Positions 27,501 to 35,094 of a stretch of DNA of 64,000 nt are shown piece after piece. Within the stretch, counting starts at the first letter, position 1. Each line of letters begins with the position of its first letter. This DNA comes from Larus michahellis (Eukaryota; Chordata; Aves; Charadriiformes; Laridae). The notes beneath the pieces were generated by a model that did not search any database, was not told where the DNA came from, and worked only from the letters and a program-made list of their open reading frames with translations. The position numbers and the translations under genes were made by a program. Where the stretch lies: positions 116,321,579 to 116,385,578 of the forward strand of contig NC_133897.1 in assembly GCF_964199755.1 (NCBI RefSeq). Direction: 5' to 3'.

Positions 27501-29416
27501 ATCCTAATTTACCGCCTCTGAAATTCCTTATCTTAACGCTTAGTGATTTATGTGTTCAAAGAGCTCAGTTTCAACCCCTCCTCACTCCTCCAATACAGAG
27601 GCTCCGCAGGACAGAGGGCACACCCCGTTACACAGCCCATAAACTCAGTCAGAAGTCCAAAATGGCCAGTTCAACACTCCAAAGAGAAACAAGGGAAATT
27701 ACACAAGACGGTGTTACTCAGCTGTCTGCTGCCTTTGTTATTTCCCTCAAATTCCAGTGTTTATATATTCCAATAGAGAAAAGCTCCTTTTTTAAAAACA
27801 AAAATAACAACCCCAACAAACAGAAAACAGTGCATTTGAATGCCAGAGGCCCAGCACCTATTTTCACAGGCCCCAGGGCGGCAGCACCATTGATGTCCAC
27901 AGTCTATTTCAGTAGCGCCCAGGACCCAGCAGTACCAGTCTCATCCTCACTGTTTCACATCCAAATAAAAACTAGTTATTTGTTGCTGTAAAAATGAATC
28001 CTCCCCATCACCTCAGTCCAACTCTGAGCCTAATCCCATGAAAATCTATGGGTGTCTTTCCGCTGATTTCTAGGGGCGGTGAAACGGTTTCACAGAGTGC
28101 TTATCACCTACAGCTTTCAAATAAAAGTGTGCAAATATTACTGGTTTTTCAAGTGGGGAAACTGAGGAAAGGGGATTTGCCTGAGATTAGCCAGAAGGTA
28201 AGTGAGATACAGCTGTTCCCTGACTTCTGCCATACCTGCGGGCTCACACAGCTTTGCTACAGCACACCGTGCTGTAGGCAGTCCCTCTACAGACTACTAT
28301 GTGGTCACACTCAACTGCACGAAGCTTAAAATCAAACAAGTAACCTGGTATTACCCCCTGTAAAAATCTCTGCGCTGGCTGCCCTGCTTGCTGGACAACT
28401 GACAGGGATCCCCAGATTGTAAATGTGCTGGCTCACATTCCTGGCTCTCCCTCGCCGTTATACACCCATCCAGCCACAAACACAGCAACCGCAAAACCAG
28501 TTTCGGGCGCTGCTGTACCCTGGCAAAATCTGGACCAGGGCGCGTAGGCGCGCTCCCAGCAGGTGTTGGTGCTCCCGCTGCCCACGGAAAGCCGCCTGTG
28601 TCCTCACCGCCTCCCTGCATGCCCCGCGGGGCGACGAGGTGTGCCACTGTGGGGTGGGTGACAAGACAGGCCAGCGTGGGGTGACGAGGCGTGTCCCCGC
28701 GGCGTGACGAGACGAGCCAGCGCAGCCCCCTTTCAGCTCTGCGGACTGGCTGTACCGACCAACAACGCGCTCAATCTGGCTCTAATTAGCTGCCGGCAGC
28801 CTTGTGTTTGCAATGAGAGGGAGCGCTTTGTTCGGGGCGCGCTGGGGGACCAGAAGGCGGTAGGCACACTCCCGCCCCGGCCGTGGAGGCTTTTTGGGGG
28901 TGCCGGGAACAGCCCGAGCGCAGCGGCAGCCGCCGCTTCTCCGGCGGGGCTTGGCAGGGGGTGGCCAAGAGCTTCCCCTCCCCAGGTGGCCTCCTCGGCT
29001 ACTTACACCGGGGTGGGCTGGCAGGGGAACTGGTTCCAGGCGCACTTGTACTGGGCCTGGACGTAGCTCTCCGTCCCGTCCAGCACCGAGCAGCTCACGT
29101 TCTTGTTCACTATGTAGGCGCACCAGTTCCTGAGGGGGGGGGAGAAGACAACGGCCGTCAGGGACGGGCACCGGCATGAAGGAGCCCCCACACACCGCCC
29201 CTGCCTGCCCGCCCGCCCGCCCCAGCCCGCCTCAGCTCGCCCCGCCGCCGGCAGCGGCTCCGCAGCCCCCTCCGGGGCGGGCGGTACTCACTTGCTGCGG
29301 GAGCCCGGCCGGGTGTACCGCAGGTGCGGGGTGGCGTGGCTGAGCCCGGCGCCCAGGGCGAGGAGGAGCGGCAGCGCCCAGCCCGAGGGGGCTGGGGACC
29401 CCGGGCACAGCTCCAT
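3514..29416 (-). CDS. EMILIN2: EMILIN2 (elastin microfibril interfacer 2), six exons, C-terminus off-window
   Basis: Gene span as far as it is visible. The coding pieces are 29292-29416, 29007-29129, 15494-15669, 10523-12457, 4129-4461 and 3514-3552. They sum to 2731 bases (about 910 codons), and every junction has GT-AG borders and matching phase. The product is a secreted extracellular-matrix glycoprotein. In this family the order is signal peptide, N-terminal EMI domain, long coiled coil, proline-rich/collagenous stalk and C-terminal gC1q trimerisation domain; all but the last are seen here. Human EMILIN2 is roughly 1050 residues, so about 140 residues (gC1q) are missing and should lie left of base 1. 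I choose EMILIN2 over EMILIN1 because of the proline-rich exon, the very large coiled-coil exon and the SMCHD1 neighbour upstream on the same strand, as in human. The gene-level call is firm; paralogue assignment rests partly on synteny. Confidence 0.94.
3553..4128 (-). other. EMILIN2 intron 5
   Basis: A 576-base intron between the collagen-like exon and the 39-base exon. GT-AG borders are clear. It holds no recognisable repeat. A frame open past the exon 5 donor extends to 3914, but it does not resemble EMILIN sequence. Confidence 0.85.
4129..4461 (-). CDS. EMILIN2: EMILIN2 exon 5: proline-rich region and collagen-like stalk
   Basis: The acceptor is ATTTCAAAG above 4461; the donor is CAG|GTGAGA (4128-4123). 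The exon is 333 bases and encodes residues 787-898. Residues 788-849 are proline/arginine/glutamine-rich (repeated PPRPPL and PPQPRPPL type motifs). From residue 850 the register becomes collagen-like, in triplets starting GTT, GII, then GEA, GPP, GTV, but several triplets lack glycine (LET, LMS, RLR, SAD, TMP, IAE). It therefore reads as a degraded collagenous stalk. Phase 2-in and 1-out joins exons 4 and 6 exactly. A sequence reading past 4129 is intron, because the donor is strong and the following frame has no gC1q similarity. Confidence 0.9.
4462..10522 (-). other. EMILIN2 intron 4
   Basis: A 6.1 kb intron. It contains a T-rich run at about 7131-7153 and a T8-G10-A-G8 run at 10295-10321. 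A long open frame on the opposite strand (9162-9752) is described under findings. No exon-like sequence, CR1 or RNA gene was recognised. Confidence 0.85.
10303..10321 (+). repeat. Poly-G tract (G10-A-G8)
   Basis: Nineteen bases that are guanine except for A at 10313, directly after a T8 run. It lies about 200 bases downstream of the exon 4 donor in the transcribed sense (transcript strand is C-rich). It could fold as a G-quadruplex in the template strand, and its length is prone to sequencing error. Confidence 0.9.
10523..12457 (-). CDS. EMILIN2: EMILIN2 exon 4: giant coiled-coil exon
   Basis: The acceptor lies just above 12457 (CATGAAACAG); the donor is GTAAGT at 10522-10517. The exon is 1935 bases and encodes residues 142-787. 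It starts with a short acidic, proline-containing linker ([14 protein letters not shown]), then runs about 620 residues of heptad-rich Leu/Glu/Lys/Gln sequence predicted to form interrupted coiled coils. There are about nine N-X-S/T sequons (for example NKS, NIT, NTT, NSS, NST, NQT, NGT), consistent with a glycosylated secreted protein. Cysteines are scattered and often paired ([19 protein letters not shown]), plausible inter-chain disulphides. A single huge coiled-coil exon is typical of EMILIN genes. Its frame is open throughout, with no damage. Confidence 0.97.
12458..15493 (-). other. EMILIN2 intron 3
   Basis: A 3.0 kb intron. Its main feature is the long purine satellite at 13255-13425. 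Immediately beyond it, at 13508-13548, lie three imperfect copies of an 11-13 base GATATTCTGAA-type unit. The rest is ordinary AT-rich sequence without recognisable exons. Confidence 0.85.
13255..13425 (+). repeat. Purine satellite (GGGAAGGAGGGA)n
   Basis: About 170 bases consist only of G and A on the plus strand. The core, about 13278-13418, is a very regular 12-base unit of GGGA and GGAA blocks in about eleven to twelve copies. Flanks are looser GAAA/GGAA repeats. The pattern has closely spaced GGG runs (quadruplex-capable) and is a perfect homopurine-homopyrimidine tract (triplex-capable). The gene is on the minus strand, so the G-rich strand is the transcription template and the pre-mRNA carries CCCTCCCTTCCT. 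The open frames that overlap it are repeat artefacts. Confidence 0.97.
15494..15669 (-). CDS. EMILIN2: EMILIN2 exon 3: EMI domain, second half
   Basis: The acceptor is TTTTGGCAG (just above 15669); the donor is GTAACT at 15493-15488. The exon encodes residues 83-142. It carries the conserved FRPRY and [13 protein letters not shown] blocks and cysteines 106, 107 and 115, which complete the seven-cysteine EMI domain (about residues 41-115). The remainder is a short Pro/Ala/Lys-rich linker to the coiled coil. The EWRCCPG block is diagnostic of EMILIN/multimerin proteins, so the family call does not depend on gene order. Confidence 0.96.
22536..22592. repeat. TG/TA microsatellite with inverted symmetry
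   Basis: Alternating TGTG/TATA sequence runs into ACAC/ATAT sequence. The left arm (ATATATGTGTGTAT) is complementary to part of the right arm (ATACACACAC...ATATAT), so the tract can form a hairpin or cruciform. A TCTG/TCTC-rich stretch follows to about 22622. Confidence 0.85.
27183..27520. repeat. Possible ancient interspersed repeats (old CR1-like)
   Basis: The segment at about 27300-27450 keeps words of CR1 3' ends in minus orientation: GGAAGGGA, then a TCTGGAGGTCACCCAGTCCA-like block and CCCGCTCAA. The preceding 27183-27300 resembles an old amniote repeat with the wording AGACCAAATGTCTGTTTAGCCC and CAGATGTTTAGAAG. Divergence is high and I cannot align it, so this is tentative. Confidence 0.45.
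28631..28726. repeat. Short GC-rich minisatellite, about four units
   Basis: Four successive imperfect units of about 23-27 bases each begin G(T/C)GAC(G/A)AG: at 28631, 28658, 28681 and 28704. Units 1 and 3 continue with G(T/C)GTG-type sequence; units 2 and 4 continue with AC(A/G)(G)GCCAGCG. This suggests duplication of a two-unit block. It lies at the left edge of the EMILIN2 CpG island. Confidence 0.75.
29007..29129 (-). CDS. EMILIN2: EMILIN2 exon 2: EMI domain, first half
   Basis: The acceptor is a C-rich tract ending CAG (29132-29130); the donor is GTAAGT at 29006-29001. The exon encodes residues 42-83 and begins with the EMI signature NWCAY (43-47). Cysteines at 45, 55, 71 and 78 are the first four of the seven EMI-domain cysteines. 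There is one N-glycosylation sequon (NVS, residue 52). In EMILINs this N-terminal domain mediates multimer assembly and contacts with other matrix proteins. The exon joins exon 3 in phase across a 13.3 kb intron. Confidence 0.95.
29292..29416 (-). CDS. EMILIN2: EMILIN2 exon 1: signal peptide and start of EMI domain
   Basis: The ATG is at 29416-29414, and the exon ends after 41 codons plus 2 bases at a GTGAGT donor (29291-29286). Residues 1-28 form a signal peptide: a short polar start, a leucine-rich core ([10 protein letters not shown], residues 15-24) and a likely cleavage after Ala28. Residues about 36-42 lead into the EMI domain. The start context has C at -3 and G at +4, only moderate, but no other in-frame ATG gives a signal peptide. 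The exon sits in the CpG island and intron 1 is only 162 bases. The protein is therefore exported through the secretory pathway, as expected for the family. Confidence 0.93.
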
Positions 29417-29960
29417 GGGGCGAGGGGGCAGCGGCGGCGGGCGAGCGGGGAGGGACGGTGCCTCTCCGCGGGCTCCCTCCGTCCGTCTGTCCCTCCGTCC
29501 GTCCCGCCCGCCCTCGCCCCGCTCCCAGCTCCCTCACTGACGCAAATCCCCCCCACCCTGTTTCCGCCCTCCATGGCGGCTCCGCAACCCCCCTCCGGCC
29601 GAGACGCCGCTCCCCTCCACCCCCGCCCGGCCGGCCCCGGCCCCGCTCGCTGCCGACCCTCTGTTCCGCTCTCGTCCCCCGGCCGAGGAGATGCGGCGCT
29701 GCGCGCAGACGGAGGGGCAGCTGCCGGCCCCCACATGGCGCCCCGGCCGCCATGAGCGGGGCTCCCCCCCGCGGGGGCAGCCCCCTGCGACCCGTCCCCT
29801 GCCCGAGGGGGCTGGCGGCCGCCCCCCAGCCCGTGTTTCCCACTGGAAACCTGATGGGGGGGAAGAGGGTCGGACCCCTGGGGAAGAGCGGGGCAGGCAG
29901 GGGGCCGGGCCTTCCCCCGGAGCCCGAGGTCCTGGGGTAGAGGGCAGCCCCCGAACCGTG

Positions 29961-30477
29961 GCCAAGTGGGGCCGGCGCGGGGTCGGTGCACTCGTGTGAG
30001 GGAGGTTATGGCAGGCTCGCTGTGGCTCTGTGGTCCCGCTTGACACCACTGTCGTGACATGGTCGGCGTTCCCTGGTGTGGCCCAGTGTTCCCTCCTTGG
30101 CCCAGTGGCTCGTTCTGACCCTCGGGCCAAGGAGGGCTGCTGGCAGCTACCCCTGCTGCAGAGCCATATACAGTAGGCCATTATTCATCCAGAGAACCGT
30201 TCGCTGGGCAGAGGGAGCTGCGGGCATTCACATTCACTCAGGCGTTAAAAATCCAACGCGGGCACGTTGAGTGGATGACCGGGTGACCTGCACACGTGAG
30301 GGTGACCTGCCCCTCTGTGACATCCGACTGTGATGGGTCCCACCATGGTCCAGAGCAAAGGGAGGCCCCTCCGTCCTCCTCAGCTCCCGCTCTTTTGAGG
30401 CGGATGCTTCGGATTCAGAGCAAAGCATCGAGGCTGGGCCAGGGCTGCTCCCGCCAGAGGGAAGGAAGGGAATGGAG
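29961..30477. other. Sequence upstream of EMILIN2 CpG island
   Basis: Moderately GC-rich sequence between the island and the first intergenic CR1 copy. I recognise no gene, repeat or RNA in it; distal promoter elements are possible but cannot be named. Confidence 0.5.
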
Positions 30478-30935
30478 AATCATAGAATCGTCTAGGTTGG
30501 ATGGGACCTTTAAGATCATTGAGTCCAACTGTAAACCTAACACTGCCAAGTCCACCACTAAACCATGTCCCTCAGCACCACGTCTGCCCGTCTTTTAAAT
30601 ACCTCCAGGGATGGCGACTCAACCACTTCCCTGGTTCCAATGTTTGATAACCCTTTCTGTAAAGAAATTTTTCCAAATGTCCACCCTAAACCTCCCCTGG
30701 CACAACTTGAGGCCATTTCCTCTCACCTTATTGCTCGTTACCTGGGAGAAGAGACCAACCACCACGTCACTACAGCCTCCTTTCAGGTAGTTGTAGAGAG
30801 CCATAAGGTCTCCCCTCCGCCTCCTTTTCTCCAGGCTAAACAACCCCACTTCCCACAGCTGCTCCTCATAAAACTTGTGTTCCAGACCTTTCACCTGCTG
30901 CCGTTCTCTGGACACGCTCCAGAGAGAGCGGTGCT
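30478..30935 (-). mobile_element. CR1 retrotransposon fragment (3' end)
   Basis: In plus-strand reading it opens with AATCATAGAATCG and GGTTGGATGGGACCTTT, the reverse complement of a CR1 tail. Minus-strand frames with ORF2 C-terminal wording (for example [12 protein letters not shown] and [17 protein letters not shown]) follow. The copy is 5'-truncated and diverged, so it is inactive. It belongs to a different CR1 lineage from the 35-38 kb copy, judging by the spacer after the tail. Confidence 0.88.
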
Positions 30936-33900
30936 TGGGTGAAGAGGTTGGGTGGGAGATGTGGGAGCAGTGCCTGCTGCTGCTGCTGAGCCTGACCAGT
31001 CCCAACCCTGCCCACGTCCTCACAGGCCTCCCGTGGCCATAGCAGACACTTGGGCTTTCTAGGTTTCACGTGGAGGCAAAGCAGGCAGCAGGGCTGGGCT
31101 CCTTCTTCCGCTGTAGGCAGAGCGGCCTGCCTGAGCTGAACGTGGACCTCATTGTCTGCCCCGACCTGCTGAAACAGGCAGGTTTCGTCTGCCAGCCTTG
31201 CAGTCAGTCTCGCCCAATGACTTCACTCAGCCTCCGAGTCTGACAAGAAAATAAGCTTTAAATGCTGAGGTCAAAATTGTGCTTTCCGACTGCTTTTTAG
31301 TAATTGTTTCACTGGAAACGTACACTAAAGCTTTCTGCCCCCAAGAGAAATGTGTTCCGTTACAGATGCGTAGGAACACTTCGCTGGTGATAAGTAGCGA
31401 TGGGAAAATATGAGATTATTACTGTTTCGGTTTCACTTGAAAAAATGGCACTCTCCTAACATTCTGCAGCTGCTTTGGAGAGGGTGGCACCTCACTGTCT
31501 AAGAAATTATGCTTCAGGCAAAGGTTAAACCATTTGCTGTGCCACTGTTTACATTTGCAGGAGCATGCCATTCAGGCATCATTATTTGTGCTGGCAGAAA
31601 TTATTTGGAGTTTCTCCAGCCTGAAGAAAGGAAGACTACAGTTCAGTCCCTAAAAAGCAATGAAGAAGGCTCTTTCTTCCTTTCTCCCCTCCTCATCCAG
31701 TCAAGGAACTTGTGAAGTTGGTCTTTTTCCAAAAAGGATGAGCAACATGGAAGAGCTGTACATTGTCCCACAAAGGGAAAGTCATTAAGTAATGAAAAAC
31801 TGAGGTCATGCCGGTCTTGAGAATGACTGCATAGTACAAAAATTAATAGGCTGATTTAAACGAAATGAACGTGAAGCAACAGTATGTTTCCATATGCAAA
31901 ACACTGAGCTTATACCTTGGTGACGGGAGGTAAAGCAGATGTTACCTGATTTGCCAGGAGGGCACCTTTCTAACCTGCAAACCACAGACTTGATTGCACG
32001 ATCAAACACAACTCAGGGCACCTTTAGAAGGAGAGTCATTACAGCCTTTCGCTTACCCCATGGATACAGCAGATAACGAGTCAGGAATTACCTGTAACTT
32101 CAGGACTCTGTCCTTGGAAAAATGTTTGTTCATTCAAGAACAGTGCAAGAAAGTCTCTCTCCTATTTTCTAGTATAGAAGAGTTGTCCCTTTACTGTCTG
32201 GATCAATGACTTTATAAATATTATGAAACAGGACTTTGATAGTATTTGCTGCCATTACTTTAAAAGGGTACGTGAGACCTCTTCCACTGCAAAGCACAGT
32301 GTATTTTTGAGTTTGTTTCATTTGAAATAAACCATAACGATGAAAAACAAAATCCTGCAGGACCATTCGCTTCTCCTCGCTGAAACCAGAGCTCTGTGGG
32401 AACTTGAATGTAAGCGCTGTTGCAGGGAGTGAAGCTTTCTGCGTGGCTGCGTGATGGCTCGGTATGGATTAACAGCAGAGGATGACTTGTGCTGAGAAGT
32501 ATCGAGCTGAACACAAATGGATGCATCTGGGCAGATGCATAGAGTTGACCTCAACTCCTCTGATATTCACACTGGGCCTATGATATCAGCTGATTCAACA
32601 ACAACCAGCACAGAAACTGGGCTCTGCCGGGAAAATCTTCAGCTCAGGTGCACACTGAACATGCGGTCCAAGCTCTGCTCATGGTTGCATTTTTTCTATG
32701 GGTGTAACTAGTTTTATTTCAGAGTGTAAGTATGAAGGTTAATAGGGCTCTCAAGGAGACAGCAATGCTTGCACTTTATTTTTCTGTGCTATATCCTCTC
32801 ATCTCTAAAATTCACAGAAATCCCAAGACAGATGACTCTTACAGTGCATGGAAAGCATCCCTCCACCCCTCCCTACAAATGGAGCGTGTAGTCTGTGAGT
32901 GCACTGAGGAGGGCTTTGGTGACTGGCGAGGTCATTACACGTGTTCTTGGGAGATGCAGATCACAGACGTGAGTCCATAAATGCTTTTAAATTGCATTAA
33001 AGTTCTTGGTTCTTTACTGAGCAGTCTGTCTGTGTTTTCAGCACCAAGATCAACCGCACTTCTGTACTTCGTAACAGGATAATGATGGGGAAACAACTAG
33101 GACCACGTGTGAGGGTCTGCCAGAGAGAGAAAGGTGCACAGAGCGGACAGGCAGAATAAATAGCAAAAACATTATCAGAGTATTTACTGCAGAACTGCAG
33201 AAGATAAATTTGTCTTTAATAGTGTGGTGCATGGAGAGGAAGTGGTGTTCTCCCTGCAGTTTATCTCTCTTACGTATCATCTCTCTCTGCAGATTTCAGC
33301 AATAAATTGCTTTGTGAATTCTGGATTCCTTTTCTTCAGGTTCACCGCCTCAAAAAATTGCCATAATAACCTGAGGTGAGTGTTTTTTAGAGAGCTGTTT
33401 GCACTCCCTTGACACTTCTCTTTAATAAAAAAGCTCTCTCATCTAGAAATATTGTCTGTGTCACGTAAGATCTCTCAGGTACTCCTCACCTGGCCATCAG
33501 ATGAGAGAAGCAAGCCTGCAGCTGTACGTAGTTTGGCTTTCCATTTGCTGCTGCATTCACTCCATCAGTGAGTCAAAGTAAGTCACAGTGTCCCTCCGGA
33601 AAAATGAAACTGGTATTAGGGATCAAAGAAAAGTTTGAAAGGAAGCTGTAGGAAACTCCAAGCTAACAGAGGAAGGCTTGGATTGAGTCGTATGACGCAT
33701 GCCGGTTTGGATGTACCAGGAAAAGAACTCCGTGGGGAAAGAGGAGTTTGAATACTGTTTTGCAGAGACATGATACAGCCCTGTCCCATTCATTTGGCCT
33801 GGTGTATTTGTCGCTACGTAGCAATCTTAACATTAACATTTCTAATTCCAGTCTAGGATTGGTGTCCTCCAACTTCTCCCCTCTCAGATCAGATCATGAG

Positions 33901-34904
33901 CTTTTTTTGCAGTATCTTTTAGAAAATTATTCCCCACTGCAAGAATCAGGTTTGAAATTTTTATGTGTAATCACCTCTCCAAAGTCAGACAGACATATAT
34001 TTAGCTGTGAATTTTTAATGACAATTAATGTCTGAATGAACAGTAAACAACAGATGTTAATAAAGTTACTATTTATAAACACGTTAACTTAAAGAAATAA
34101 TCCAAGCCCTAGTCAGGAGTGAATAAGTAAAGAAAGGAGAGGAGGGAGACCAGAAGATTTTGTTTTCCTTTGGACCAGTGCTCAGGCCACATCTTCACCT
34201 GGTTGAGGTGCCGTATTTGCCTATCTAGGCACTGACAGTGTGGTGTCATATGGGCTCCGTGGAGCAGGCTTGGGGATAATTTCAGTGCATGGGTGGGCAA
34301 CCTGGCAACTCCAGCCCTTCTTGGTGTTGTTTCCTTTTGGAGGGAAAACATTTGTGCTAAGTTTACTTATTTAAACAGAAAAACAAATCAGTGTATTATA
34401 AACAGCCCAAACATTGCCCAGTTGTGGCATGCATTAAGTGTTTGTATTAAAACTGATGCTCTTTATTGTTATGGTTATGGTTTTGGCTAGAGAACAAAAT
34501 AAGCAAAGGCTAGTCTCTGGGAACAGTTATCTGAGTGCACTATTACAATCTGCTCAAGGCTTCGAGGCAGGACAGCAGAGATCAATACACATTATTCTCC
34601 ACCAGGAAGAATGATCTGCCTGAGCGTTGGAGTGCAGCAAACCACAAGTATGCCACGCTTGTGGAATGTCCTATCTAATTCATACTGAATAGTCATGACA
34701 ACTAAAGAAATAGCGATTAAGGTCTGCTTCCTGCTTCCACAGGAAAGGTAAGCACTGTCGTATTACTTGCTATACGATGTGAGGGGACTGAGTGACACAC
34801 TGTTACCATGGATTTCTGAGCACAGCAAGTCTGAAGCCTGTGCAGAGAGAAGACATCAGAATATAGGATGACAATCAGAAGAAAACGTTTTAGTGCTCCA
34901 CAAG
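30936..34904. other. Intergenic spacer
   Basis: About 4 kb without recognisable coding sequence, RNA gene or well-preserved repeat. Open frames are all short, overlap on both strands and have no family resemblance. Confidence 0.6.
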
Positions 34905-35094
34905 ATCACAGAATCACAGAATCACAGAATCTCAGTGGTTGGAAGGGACCTTTGAGATCATCGAGTCCAACCACATAAAAAAAAAAAAAAAAAAAAACCA
35001 AAAAACACCACACAAAAAAAAAGCACCCACCAACTAAACTCCACACCCACAACCCCACACACATCACCCCACCACAGACCAATAATCTTGGGCA

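Larger units (their letters stand above)
15670..29006 (-). other. EMILIN2 intron 2
   Basis: A 13.3 kb intron that splits the EMI domain. It contains a TG/TA-CA/TA microsatellite with hairpin symmetry (22536-22592), a 15-base tandem duplication (24707-24736), a 20-base near-duplicate pair (19556-19575 and 19588-19607), weak ancient repeat similarity at 27183-27520, and GC-rich sequence with a small minisatellite from about 28600 onward. I see no exon or RNA gene in it. Confidence 0.85.
28600..29960. promoter_or_regulatory. CpG island covering EMILIN2 promoter, exons 1 and 2
   Basis: G+C and CpG density rise sharply here against an AT-rich background. The island contains exons 1 and 2 and the sequence upstream of the ATG. 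Just upstream of the start codon on the minus strand lie GGGCGGGCGGG-type GC boxes (29503-29513), a GGAC/GGAG repeat (29480-29505) and a TGACGCAA motif (29538-29545) that resembles an ATF/C-EBP composite site. I see no TATA box. The transcription start cannot be fixed from sequence alone. Long open frames through this region on both strands are by-products of the stop-poor GC-rich composition. Confidence 0.85.

Noticed and set aside
28782..30181. Several long overlapping open frames on both strands
   Set aside because: The GC-rich CpG island has few stop codons; none of these frames shows a domain, and they conflict with the exon structure.
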